A stretch of DNA of 64,000 bases from Panax quinquefolius (taxonomy: Eukaryota; Streptophyta; Magnoliopsida; Apiales; Araliaceae), in assembly GCA_020205615.1 (NCBI GenBank), contig CM035153.1, positions 98,790,735 through 98,854,734 on the forward strand. Reading direction: 5' to 3'. The translations under genes and the position numbers were made by a program. Position 1 is the first letter of the stretch. Every line of letters starts with the position of its first letter. Under the pieces are notes generated by a model, which was not told the origin of the DNA, searched no databases, and saw nothing but the letters and a program-made list of their open reading frames with translations. This document shows, one piece after another, positions 47,228-59,069 of the stretch.

Positions 47228-48008
47228 TTATGTTATCTTATTCTAATCGATAGAATGATCTTATTGTATCCAACTGAATTGTTTTGGTTTGAATTCTAGA
47301 CTAATATGAACATCCCAAATCTGGTAAACTTTTATGCGCCTAAGGTGAATATGCTGGACGAAAATATCGTTCGAACATGTAATATTGATCAATCTGAGCA
47401 TAATAACGGTGATCACCCCGTGCTTCGTAAAGTTATGACGATTCTGAGATGAAGTTCATTTAACCTTTTCGAAAATAGAAAACAATGTTCATAGTCTGTC
47501 GACTGATCCCCATTTATAGTCAGTACGTAGTTTCAAAAATTTGAAATCGAAATGATATGTTGTTTATTATTTCTTCAACTTACTTCATAACTGTTGATTG
47601 GTTGTAGAAGTGCTATTCACGAAAAACATTTACTTTCTTCAGATAACTATTATTGAATATTGTTATTACTTGTTGGGCACTCAAATGCTCATCCTTGATT
47701 AATTTAAATGTTTTTAGCTAAGTGTGATCACCTAGAAGGCTCAGCCAAGAACAAAGGGAAAGGAAAGGTTGCAGAATAAGTTGGTGTTATATTATGTAAT
47801 AGTTTAGCTTTATTAAGACAATGATATATATTATTATCATGTATTGTAATGTATTAAAGGTTGCGTACTTGGGATTAAACTGTGATATATGTAAATTAAG
47901 TTTGATATTTATAACATTATTACTATTATTAGTATTATTCCGCTTATAGAAATGGTATCGTGAAGCATCGAGTTTGGGTTTCAAGTACCTGAATTTGGGG
48001 GCGTCACA
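47228..48008 (+). repeat. Family A LTRc, inverted part
   Basis: It starts with the C target duplication TTATG and ends GGGGGCGTCACA, followed by the A PBS. Relative to LTRb (25360-26567) it lacks about 427 bp near 47262, with AATAA at both ends of the missing block. Its orientation is opposite to the rest of the array because it lies in the inverted segment. Confidence 0.88.
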
Positions 48009-48011
48009 TTA

Positions 48012-48024
48012 TGGTATCAGAGCT
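48012..48024 (+). other. Family A primer-binding site (A3)
   Basis: TGGTATCAGAGCT on the plus strand, three bases after the LTR. Confidence 0.9.
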
Positions 48025-48231
48025 TTAGGGTTAAAAACCTTAGGTGGGATAGACCTTAGGCTATAACCTTAAGAAAGAAGGAAACGTTGAAAATATAAAT
48101 AACTCATATAGAGTTTAAAAAGTAGATGAATTAAATAAATTCATCGTCAAACAAAATAAAAGATAACCTATATAAAACTATTGTTTGTTATGTGTATATA
48201 TTATATGCTAATCAGGTAAATTTATGTGTAG

Positions 48232-48874
48232 ATGTCAGGTGGAAAAGAATTAGGATACCCTCAGATCGTAAAGAAGGAGCCAATATCAAAGCCAATAGTT
48301 GAAATAGAGGTTCACATTGAAAGCAACTTGGATGAGGTGGTTATTGTGGAAAACATAGTACCAGACCCAAAAACGATGGAACTAACAGATAGTGATTTAG
48401 ACACCGAAGTTGAAGTTGATCAAGCATCTACGGAAGTGTAGAATCTGAGGAACAATGTTTCTTCTCTGGAAAAGTTATGGGAAATAGAGAAGTTGTTAAA
48501 TAGTCAATTGCGAAAAGCATTAATCGAAACAATGGAAGAACAAGAAAAGCTTAAAATCCAAATTGATCAAATGGGAGCCAAAAATAATAAAGCGCGTGCA
48601 GCTCTGAGCAAGAAGGGGAAAAGAAAGATGAAAGACCGTGACTTAGGAAATCTTGATAACAACTAAGGGAACCTTAACCGAATAGAAAAGTGTACAAACT
48701 GTAATAAGAAACATGAAGTTTTATGCAGAAAAGGGGAAAATGTTTGCTACAATTGTGGACATGAGGGACATATTTCTCCTCATTGTCCTAATCCAAAGTA
48801 AGGTGTCTATTTTATTTGTGGGATAGAAGGTCATCAGGCGAAAGGTTGTCCAAGATCAAGAAAAAGGCGTATTG
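48232..48874 (+). pseudogene. Family A ORF1, copy A3 (inverted; cut by D just before its stop)
   Basis: It starts at ATG 48232 (MSGGKELGYPQIVKKEP). An acidic region, the coiled coil and zinc knuckles (CYNCGHEGHISPHC; GIEGHQAKGC) follow. In-frame stops lie at 48439-48441 and twice more (near 48664 and 48799). The D LTR is inserted after AGGCGTATTG. The D sequence supplies a stop at once (GTG TAA), so the end of the reading frame shifts by only a few residues. The original end, GAATAG, is at 53034 onward. Confidence 0.8.
48870..48874. repeat. Target-site duplication of D, left copy (TATTG)
   Basis: It is matched by TATTG at 53030-53034. The A2 site reads TAGTG. Confidence 0.9.
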
Positions 48875-51800
48875 TGTAACACCCCAAAAATTTGGATTTT
48901 TCTAGAATTTAAGTTTAAAGAATTAGTTATTAAAAAAATAAATTTTTATTAATAATATTATGTGATATGTGTTTATTAATCATTCTAGAACCTAGGATGA
49001 TTATAAGTTGGGATGATCCTGGCTACGATCTAGATTAAACGAGTAAGAATTTTCAAGTCGAAAATAAAAATTTTCCGAGAACAAAATATTTTCGGGGAAA
49101 GAGACGAAATATGCATTATTCACCCGACGAAACCTAAGGGTTAGGGTTTGAATAACCTAAGCCGTTCTGAGAGTTCGGTATGTCGAAATGACATTCCATC
49201 GAAAGATTTGTTGATAATATATCTTGAAAAGTTAAGTAAGTCGATTATAGTTTTTCTTTAAAAACGTGCAGAAATCGGACGAAATAAAAACGACGAAAAG
49301 TACTGTTATGTATTTTTCATTCGTTTAGCTACGTTAGGGTAAAACGTGAAGGAAAACTCTTAATGCCAAAAAGTGTTTTTCAGTTTTTCAGGAATCCGAA
49401 GAATACGTAAAATTTAATCGGTAAAGGAAAGATAAAATATCCAAAAATATTTAGATTCCGAGAATCGCAGTTTTTAAAACTGTCGGACAAAAACTCGAAA
49501 GACGGAATCACGTAACTTAAAGGCTAAGTAGACTTAAGGGCTAAGTTAACTTAACATTTAAGTAATGAATAGTAAGAAGGTGTGAATAGTAAGGAGGTTA
49601 GGGGTGAAATGACTATTTTGCCCTAGCTTTGGAAAATCTATAAATAGGAAGCTAGATTTCATTTAAATGGGATTTGGAAAATCCTACACTAGAGAGAGAG
49701 AGAGAGAGAGAGGATTCGGATGGAGAGAGAGCAGGAAGAGCATGAGCATGATTGATCGGATCAAGAATGTTCATGAAATAGAAAAGCTAGCAAATCGCCA
49801 GTTTTGGCTAGCGGAAGAAAAATAAAGAGGAAAGGTATTAAAACCTAACTTCTATGTTAGATTTTCTTTAAGTTTTATATGTTTTAAACATAACTTAATG
49901 AGAATAAGAAGTAGATAATGTTAGGGATGATTTCATATGGTTGAAATCATGAGAAATAAGAAAAATAAGAATTTAAAGTTTAGTAAATAAATTTCTTAAG
50001 GAAGTATAGGTTTCGTAATGAATTAGAACAATCTGAGTTGATTATATCAATAAGTAGATGAAATAAGTAAGGAATAATGTTCTATAACATCAAATTCCAA
50101 TAAAAAGTGAAATTGTAATCCAAAATATCGATTAAAATTAAGAACGAACGAAGAACACGAAGAACGTTGTTGATGGACAAATTTAAAACCATCATAGGAT
50201 AATTGTTTTTGATGGACAAGTTTAATAACATCGCATATAAGTTAGATGCATATTGCTTGGTTAGGAACGATAGAAACGTTCATGAAGAACGGATTAAAAC
50301 TTAGCTATAACGAAGTTATGGCAAAAATTTCGTAAAAGACAAACGATAATTAGAAAGTTAATAAATGAACCCGAATGTGTAAGGTTTCATAAGAATGTAA
50401 GAGAACATAGAAAATTTGAGTCTTGGACTCAAGAACGAACAAATTTCGAGTTCGGATGACCAAATTACGAACGAACAAATAAAGAGCGTTAAAAACGTAA
50501 AATGAATGAAGGGTGAAGATCAAGCCAATCGAATGGCACATTAATGGATTCAGAATGAAGTTCTATCCAAGGGGGATTGAAGTACGTAAGATAAGGAAGA
50601 GAATGGCTTTGGAATGACCTCATTCCGAGTTATAACGAAGGAGTTATGAGATCGGGAAGTAGCGTCTCAAAATAAAGTTAACACTTAGAAGAAATTATCA
50701 AGAATTAAGGCTTGGCGCCGCGGCGCCAACCATGCCTTGTAAGGTGGCGCTACAGCGCCAGACCAGAGAGCCGGGTACTATAAACTCGTGCCGCGGTGTG
50801 AGAAATAGAAGGGAGAGTGGCGCCGCAGTGCCAGTGTAGGGAAAAAGCCAGAGAAGTGCTTTTAACTGCTCAACTCTTGGAGGAAACGTATGGGAAGATA
50901 AAGAACATAAGATTCGTCAAATGTAACACTTAATTTAGTGAATTAAACCTTTAATGAAGGTCGAACGAAAAGATTATATGAGAGTAAAGAGAAAGAATGT
51001 AAACGCGGATTACGGAACCGATATCCGGGGCCAGTAATTACGATAAGCGAACGTGGAGGATTCTTTATGGTTGTGATTCCTTAAGCGTTGAAAGCAACGA
51101 GGGTAATGAATAACCTTTTGATGTTATGTCATGATAGTGAGAGATAAGTGTAAAAGCGTAGATAAATATTTAAAAACGCCTTATGCGATATCTGATGATC
51201 TTAGCATCTACAACGAATTCATATGGCTTGGTCATTAAGAATGACTAATGAACATGGGGTTCAAGTAATGGATAACGAAAGTATTAAGTAAGATAAAATG
51301 GTAACAAGAAAGCCGTAATGAAACGGTAAAAAGATTAATGGGCCGAATGTGAGTCGGATGAGAGCGTTAGAATAAAATGTAAGCGTTGAACACTTTAGCA
51401 AGCGTGAAGGTTGAGGGTATGAATATTAAGCGGATAGAACCTACACCCGTGTATGGTTTAACCGTAAGATGATGAAGATCAATGATTAAATCGTGAACGA
51501 TAAAGAAGTTGAATTAAAGATAATAACGTTTAACGTAACGAAGCCGAGTTAAGGATTAAAGGGAATGATCGCTCTGAGTATACAAAAGACTGTATGACTT
51601 AGACGATAAAGAGTGAATACTGAGGTGTGGCATTTAGTTGCTAGGAAGCCATAAGGAATGAGAAATTAACTTAACGAACATATAGTTTAATAGTTCATAT
51701 AAGTTAAGATAAGTTAAGTTGTAGTACAATCGTAACCTTTGATGGTTGACATATGGGAGCTGGGCTAAACAATTCCTTCAGAGAGCGAAGGTATATACAA

Positions 51801-53029
51801 AACTGGCAACCGATCTAACTCACTGTTATGGGCAATGTAGATGAGATGGGAACTTGTTTGTTGGTTGTTTGTGGGAAACCACTCAAAGTACCATATGGAC
51901 TACTAGCAGAGAAACGATGTGCGCTGAGTCTTAGAGAAGTAATAAGAAGAAGATAAGAAGGTAAAACATCAAAGATGATGAACGTATAAGTAAGACATCT
52001 CCGTATGTCATGAAGCCATAGAACGGTAGTGAAAGTGGTCGCGTAAACTTAGGTTGCAAGAACGCAAACCCTAAGAAGTAAAGTTAAGTAAACTAATGCA
52101 TAAGTCAAAGATGTATGACTAATTGGTGTATGTGGTGTTTTCTTATGTGTTATATAGGAATTGAGATGAGCGATTCAACGTATAAGTCGTACATCAAGGC
52201 GTAAGGCAAGTTTCCTAACTTCATTCATATTTCAAATGAATTCTAGTTTCTTAAACTTCTCAGATGTTGAACTTGAGAAGTTCCGTTTATGTGCTAATGT
52301 GCGATATTTGTATAAGGTGGTAGAACGTATGAGGCCTTGTGCCACAATGTGAACACTTCGTTGTTTTTATGAGATGAATTGTTCTGTGATTAACTGTTCA
52401 ATAAGAGAATGCTCTGTTCATACATGATCTGTTATTGTTAAGTCTGTGCTAATGATTCTAGCCAGACAGAATGTGTATGAAAAAGGTAGAAGAATGAAAG
52501 TATTTTAAAATAAAAGTGAATATTGTTTTAAAATGATAGGAATCAAGATTATTCCTATTATTCAAGCTGCTTCATAACCTTTGTTCGATTATTGAAGTCT
52601 TAAAAGAATGTTTGAATTCTTGAAGATGTTTGTTCAACTGTGATGACTTGCTGGGCAATTGAATGCTCACACTTGCTTTAAATGAAAAATATTTTCAGAG
52701 AACGATGTTAGAAGAACTTAAGGATCTCGTAAAGATTAACCTGACGGTATCCAGATGAAGTGCCATTTAGAATGTGGATAAACGAGAAGATCAAGTGATG
52801 ACTAGTAATATAAAATAAGTTAAATGAACTTTAGATTAGTTTAATGAACTGTTATGTATCCTTAGTGGCGGATGAAAGTCACTCGTGTAAGATGTAAAGG
52901 ATAATGTAATTATCGTTATTTATAATGAAAAAGGTTATATGGTTTTTAGAACCTGGGATTTGAGAGTATATATTGTTATATTTTAGTATATAATGATGTA
53001 TGTTTTTAGGTTATGTTCGGGGCGTTACA
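48875..53029 (+). mobile_element. D: solo LTR of a Gypsy-type element (4155 bp)
   Basis: It starts TGTAACACCCC, ends GGGGCGTTACA, and is flanked by TATTG on both sides. No PBS, PPT, internal coding or second LTR copy is present. It therefore looks like a solo LTR left by LTR-LTR recombination. It has a TATA box at 49639-49646, (GA)n at 49691-49712, two GTGAATAGTAAG-like units at about 49564-49590, and GC-rich GGCGCCGCGGCGCC blocks at 50712-50760. Termini resemble those of A and B (TGTAANACCCC / GGGGCGTCACA), which suggests the same broad clade. No gene is seen in it. Confidence 0.87.
49639..49646 (+). promoter_or_regulatory. TATA box of solo LTR D
   Basis: CTATAAATAGG is about 50 bp before the GA run; likely core promoter. 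Orientation agrees with the LTR termini. Confidence 0.55.
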
Positions 53030-53034
53030 TATTG

Positions 53035-53315
53035 AATAGGTAGTATAGATACTGTTAAGTAGGTGTGTTTGATGTAATATATGTGATAAGTATGTCTGTG
53101 TAATGTAATATTCTCAACTTTTATATAAGTCAAAGCAACAAATCCCGACTTTTGTGGTCGCAAAGGGATAGCAGTATGTGCTATGTTATGTAAAGTACAA
53201 TGAAATAGTTGAATGAATATGAATCTATGTTTGATTAATGAAATAAGTTTGATACGTGAAACTTATATAAGGTTTAGAATGTAAAGAATAATGTATGGTC
53301 CTATTTAACCAGATA
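53035..53315 (+). other. Family A spacer between ORF1 and gag2 (A3)
   Basis: This is noncoding sequence matching 24215-24490 of A2 in inverted orientation. It includes the site (GGATAGCAGTATGTGC) equivalent to the B1 insertion point, here unoccupied. Confidence 0.8.
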
Positions 53316-53519
53316 ATGCCGCTAAGACGTCAAACTCGAAATAAAAGGGCAGAAGAATCTGTCAACAACACTTGGAGACAATAACCAGGCTCGATGCAGA
53401 ACTTTGCAAACATGGTAGCTCAGGCTATGCAGCAGAGAATACTAGCCGCGGGAAATCATCCAAACAATCTCTTGGCAAACTTCAAAGATTTTAAAGCTAT
53501 AGGACAGCCAGAATTTAGA
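53316..53519 (+). pseudogene. Family A gag2, copy A3, N-terminal part (inverted)
   Basis: It starts at ATG 53316-53318 (MPLRRQT). The segment with NFANMVAQAMQQ follows, and it breaks at GAATTTAGA. The missing continuation is at 40690 on the other strand. Confidence 0.82.
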
Positions 53520-53520
53520 T
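53519..53520. other. Right breakpoint of the 12.8-kb inversion
   Basis: A gag2 (..CCAGAATTTAGA) is joined to the interior of the C 3' LTR (TTATAATATGTGATAAACC). Intact C LTR has GTTTTATAATATG here. Only about one or two bases appear lost. Confidence 0.85.
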
Positions 53521-55270
53521 TATAATATGTGATAAACCCATAGTTTTAAGCAATGCTTTTAGAATAATGATGATGATCATTCTAATGAGATCTAAATTCT
53601 TAGAAAGCTTAAAACTAAAATAGTTCCCAATCATTGGATTACTAAATTGGGGATTAGTGAATCCGGATAGATTGGTACATCGTTGCTTCTTTCGTTGGAT
53701 GAGGATGATTGATCTCATGATCATTTGTGTGGAGACACTAAAGCAAGTATGTAGATGCTTATTAGAGAATAAGTTCACCGAACGTGGCTCGCTAAGGAAT
53801 ACCTAATGGAGTTTTACTTGCTGTCAATAGAATTCTCAGTAGTGATAGTAGTCAAGTGATCCTTGGACTTGAGATCATCATAATATCTTGTGTATGATGA
53901 GTTATACTTTGACTTATTCCTTAAGACCCTTAGGATATATCAAAGGGTATGCTTGGTATAATAAGTTGTACATGGAGATAATGTATGATCAATAAAGAAT
54001 CTACCACTTCTATTAAAGAAGAGAAATGTCCTATGTGATTCGATAAATGACAACCCAATGATCTTTGGCGGCGTAATGAAATTAGAAAGGAGTTTCTAAT
54101 TTGCATTATTTGGAGTTATGCATTTAAGAGTCGAAAATACATATAATTAAATAAAATAAGACTTGACATAATTCCATGTCTTATATTTAATTGGGACATT
54201 GTATGGTGGAAGGATTGAATTGTCACAGTAACTATTTACTCAAAGGTTCTTTTATGATTAATGTTGAAATCTATATTATCCGGAAAGTCGTTGATCATTA
54301 GGGGAGGCTTATCCCTATTGTAGAATAAATATTATTTATTTAAATAAATTAATTGTTTAATTTATTTATTTAAATAAGATTAGAATTGTTCTAATTGATT
54401 TATTCACAACCGGTTTAATATGGAGAACCTAAAGGGTCACACCATAAAAGGAAGAATAATTATTTAAGAAGTTAATGGCATAATCGTAATAATATATGTT
54501 AAGTATATTTAATTTAATCTATGGTGATAGAATAAATTAAATAGCTTAATATTATTATTTAATATTTTAGAAATATTAAATATAAATTAATAAGAGGAGT
54601 CTTATTAATATTATTACAATTATTATTATTATTTTAATTTCTAAAGAGTTTAGGAATTAATTTAATATAAGTACTCTCATTTATTCCTAATTGGATTAGG
54701 AAGGAAAATTAGTTAAAGGAGTTTAATTAATTATCCCTAATAAGATTAGGGAGCTTAATTAATTAAAAGAATTTAATTAATTAAATAAAATCCAATTCCT
54801 TAATTGTTAAGTTGGGTTGCCCACATCTATAAATAAGAGGAGTCTTATTATGGGTGATGTGAGTTGTTGACTTTTACAACATACGTAATTCCAATAGTTG
54901 GGAGAGTACGCCTTTTCTATAGAGATAGAAAACTAGGGTTTAGCCAACTACCCATCTTCTTGAATCCTTCTTCTTCCTTGGTGAATCACCTCTAGAGGCC
55001 AAACACTTGGGTGGCTAACGTTGATCAAATGAAGGAACAAAAACCCGGTGGATTCAAGTTGAACGTGAAAAGGATTGGAGGTGAACTTGTACCTGAGGAA
55101 GCTCGGATCTTCAAGGGTATGTTTCTTATTCATCTTTTTCGTTTAATTAATAATTGTGCATAAAGGGTGATCCGGGTATATGGTTTGTAAAAATTTTTAA
55201 ACTCTGATTTTTACATGTTTCCGCTTATTTATGTAATTTGATTGCGTTCTTGAATATTACAAACCTAACA
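53520..55270 (+). repeat. Element C 3' LTR, main part (1751 bp)
   Basis: It is the reverse complement of the 45335-47090 sequence, ending CCTAACA followed by the duplication CATAA. Together with 40691-40819 it makes a complete LTR of about 1.88 kb. TATA box at 54828-54835. Confidence 0.9.
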
Positions 55271-58200
55271 CATAACACATAATACTACTATATGCAATCA
55301 ACACATAACCTAATCATATTGTCACATATATTTAGCAGTAATTAGATCACAAACAAACACTTATCAAGTCAAGATCAATTTTTGAAATATTTCGGGGTAC
55401 CGACGGCTTTATCGGTTAATTATCGAGTCTAAAACTCTATCCTGTAGTTCAATATCCATTTAGACTATTTAAATAACAGTCTTATTATTTTTAAATGACT
55501 TATAATATTTTTTAAACAATTATTATAATTTTCATGATTTTTCAAACACCAAAATTATTATAAAATGATTTAAATATTAAATAATTCTATTATCATTAAT
55601 ATTTAATTAATATTAAAATAATAATGAAACCATTGCCAAAATACTAAAGTTATTTATAATAACTTAAAATACTTTTAAATTATTAATATTACCCTTATAT
55701 AATTTTTAAAATATTTAAAATCATTTTAAATAATTACCATTAATATTTAAATATTAATGTATTATTTATCAAAATATTAAAAGTCATTTACTATAACTTA
55801 AAATATTTTTAATTTATTTAAATCCTTTTTAAATGATTTTTAAATTAATAAAACCATTTTAAACTATTAATTTAATATAATAATTAAATAAATTTAATAT
55901 CATTAATATTAAATTATTAATGAAATTTACCCTAAATATTAAAAGTTATATTTTATAAATTAAAATATTTTTAAACACTTTATGTTTTATTTAAAATGAT
56001 TTTTACATTATTAAAATCATTTTTAAACTAATTTATTAAATATAATTATTAAATAAATTTAATATCATTAATATTAAATAATTAATGAAATTTGTTTTAA
56101 AATATTAAAAGTTATGTTTTATAAATTAAAATATTTTTAAATACTTTATTATCATTTAAAATAATTTTAATATAATAAAATCATTTTTAATTTATTTAAT
56201 GTATTTATTAAATAAATTAAATATCAATAATAGTCAAATAAATACTAATATTTATGAAAAATATGTGAAATTATTAAAAGTTAATTTTTATAACTTAAAA
56301 TTATTTTTAAAATTATTTTATAGTTTTTAAAAATTATTTTCTATTTTTAAATGATTTTTGGAAAATAAATTAATTAAAATTAATAAGTTTGTCGCTAAAG
56401 CCTTTAGCAACAGAAAGTGTAGTCTTAGGTGTTCTTGAGCCTCAAGAATATTCATAGACAGAGATAAAGGTACCTACTTCGACCATGAATATATGTCAGA
56501 TCTTAATGTTTCTGGGCAAAATATAACTTTGATCTTGTAGTAATAATGTAATACTACAATTATCATGCAAGTTCTGGATCAGATTTCATCAAACAAGCAA
56601 GATATAGAAGCTCAAACTATCTATCAGAGATGTTCTTCGTTTTCTGGGTTACCCAAAAAACAAGAACAGTTCGACTGATCACTTTTGGGCCTCCATAACT
56701 TGGTTCCTGTGTTATGTTTTGGTATTATAATGGTTCTAGATTGTGGCCAGCATGACAAGGAAGAGATCTATTACATAAAATCAACATAACAACAACAGAA
56801 CAAGCAGATCTATGTCGGTCAAAATCTGTCAGAGATCATGTTCATCAGTTTTCTGGGTTGTCCAGAAAACTGCTTTCATAATCGTTTGGCCTTCTTTGAC
56901 CAACCACTAAATCCATCCTATTTGATAGTTATGTGATCTAAAAGAATGAATCAACAATCCATATACCAATCTATAAGATAGATACAAAAAAAGAACAAAT
57001 AAACAACAACCTGCCAGATCTAGAACCATAAACTTCTTGTCAGATGGTTTTGGGCAAGAATCTGGGTTACCTAGAATGGTCGAGTCATGGTCGGTTAACA
57101 TAGTTTGACCATCAATAACTTTTAATCTACAACATATCTGACTCTGAATCAGGTTCCAGAGTAAAGACCTTACAACATACAACAAATACAATCTTTTAAA
57201 CAAACAAAAACATAAATAGATTGAGATCTATGGGACTTGACATTTGGTTGTCAGACCATATTATCCAGTTTTCTAGATTTTGAAAATCTTCAATTTAGAG
57301 AACTTAGATGTTATGGATCTAAAAGATACCAACCCAGATCATTGATTAACACTACATAGAACATATAACAACACTTAAACACCAGATCTAACACAACATT
57401 AAAGGTCAGATTCTTAGTTAAGGTTTTATACCTTTATGAACCAATTCTTGATTCTAGGCTCCTGATTGGTTATGAGTAGTAGTGGGGCTTTGTTTTGAGA
57501 CTGAAACACCTTAGGTTTTCGTGGGTTTAGAGAGAGAGGGAGTTTAGGTTAAGTGTTTGTGTATGAATGAAGCTTGAATGCCACTTTTCTCTCTCTTGAT
57601 CTATAAATAATGTGGTGCAATGCATTTGGCTGATCTAAAAGGTTGATTGCTAGAATTAATTTAAGTCACATGGAGTTGTTAGAGTGGGTGAACATCTCAA
57701 ATTTTATCAAGATTTGCAAGCAACATAATAAAGAATTGAAAAAGGGCTTTTGGACATTTGGCTTTCAAATTTAATGGCTATTTGGTAATTCTTGACAAAC
57801 ACTTAGGGTTTGAACCTTAGGGTTTAACCCTAAGGTTTGGCACATAAGTATTGTAGGATTTCTAATTAGAACTAAAATGAAATTTAAAGTTTCTAAAAAT
57901 ACAAATTAGGGTTCCCTAATTAGATTAGGTTTCCTAATGATCTAGACTTGCAAATTAGGTTTAAAGAGTTACTAACTAGCATTAAGATAACTAAATGAGC
58001 AATTAGGGTTTCTAGTTTAATAATTAGGGTTTCTAATAATTAGGGTTCTTAAATAATAATTAGGGTTTCTAAATATTAATTAGGGTTTTCCCTAATTTAG
58101 ATTATAATTCTATCACTTGTTATTAATCACATTAACACAATTTCTCAATATATTAAACTCCACTTTGAGTTTTAAATTAAGGTTTAACAGTAGTATTGCT

Positions 58201-58732
58201 AGGGTTTGTCAATGATACAACATAATTAACCAACCATTACCGGTCCACATATACAGTACATATTTATAGCACTGAAATATAATTAATATAATATTATTAT
58301 TCTCATTCCTTAGTCAAAATCCGAATTAGAGTTTGGATTCCATATCCTATTTATCTTATATATATATATATAACATTATTAATTAAGTTAAAATAATTAA
58401 CTTAATAATATGAACTAAAATTCATATAATAAAATAATTATCATAATAATTATAATAATCATTCCATATATTATTAAATTATATAATAATCATATTTTCA
58501 TAGAAAATAAATAATAAAAATATTTTTACTACCAAATTAATTATAAAAAATATAATTTATAATGGTCAATAATTCTAAAAATATTATTTGAAATTATTCA
58601 TGTAATAAATGAATTTTTATTTATCACATAAATACAGAAGCTTTACCTTATACATATTCCTACTTTTAAAATAAAAAAAAATTATACGGAAAATTTCTGA
58701 TTTAATTATATAGAAAATTTCTAGTTATTACA
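55271..58732 (-). repeat. Family A LTRc, main part
   Basis: It resumes with CATAACACATA and ends CTAGTTATTACA. It holds the AT-rich tandem repeats, AGGGTTT cluster (57802-58092), a short GA run near 57530, and a TATA box near 57600. It is more diverged from LTRa and LTRb than those are from each other. A small deletion near 55368 lies between AAGTCAA direct repeats. No gene. Confidence 0.88.
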
Positions 58733-58940
58733 TTCACCCTCCCTTATAAAGATTCTGTCCCCGGAATCACCGTTTCAAGTATTGCATACACAGTTATTGC
58801 AAGTAGATCTCGATCAAATTCGATCGAACTGATCTTTAACTATTCAACGTAAAGCTTGTGATCTATCTGATTAAACGGAAAATTGATTTCTAATAGAACT
58901 CAAATTCCTCCTTCAAAATTTTTTATAAAGTAATTTACTA
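58733..58940 (-). mobile_element. Family A internal region A4 (3' end only)
   Basis: The PPT and 3' UTR sequence matches 22800-22990. It is truncated near 58940 before reaching gag2. It shows that the array continued with a further unit. Confidence 0.82.
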
Positions 58941-59069
58941 TGGCGCTGCGGCGCGACATGCCAGTTCCAGATTCTGAGGTTCACGAGGAAAACAGAACAT
59001 GGCCAAAAACATTCAATTGATTTATTCACACATGAATTTAAGCATACCCAGACACTATAACACACATAT
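58941..59069. other. Unassigned GC-rich junction piece
   Basis: It begins TGGCGCTGCGGCGCGACATG, reminiscent of the GC-rich blocks in D, and then turns AT-rich. I could not assign it to an element. Confidence 0.4.

Noticed and set aside
53515..53778. 87-codon minus-strand frame crossing 53520
   Set aside because: It spans the C LTR and the inversion breakpoint and has no domain similarity.
54948..55133. 61-codon frame in the C 3' LTR
   Set aside because: It lies antisense inside the LTR; no coding signature beyond LTR homology.
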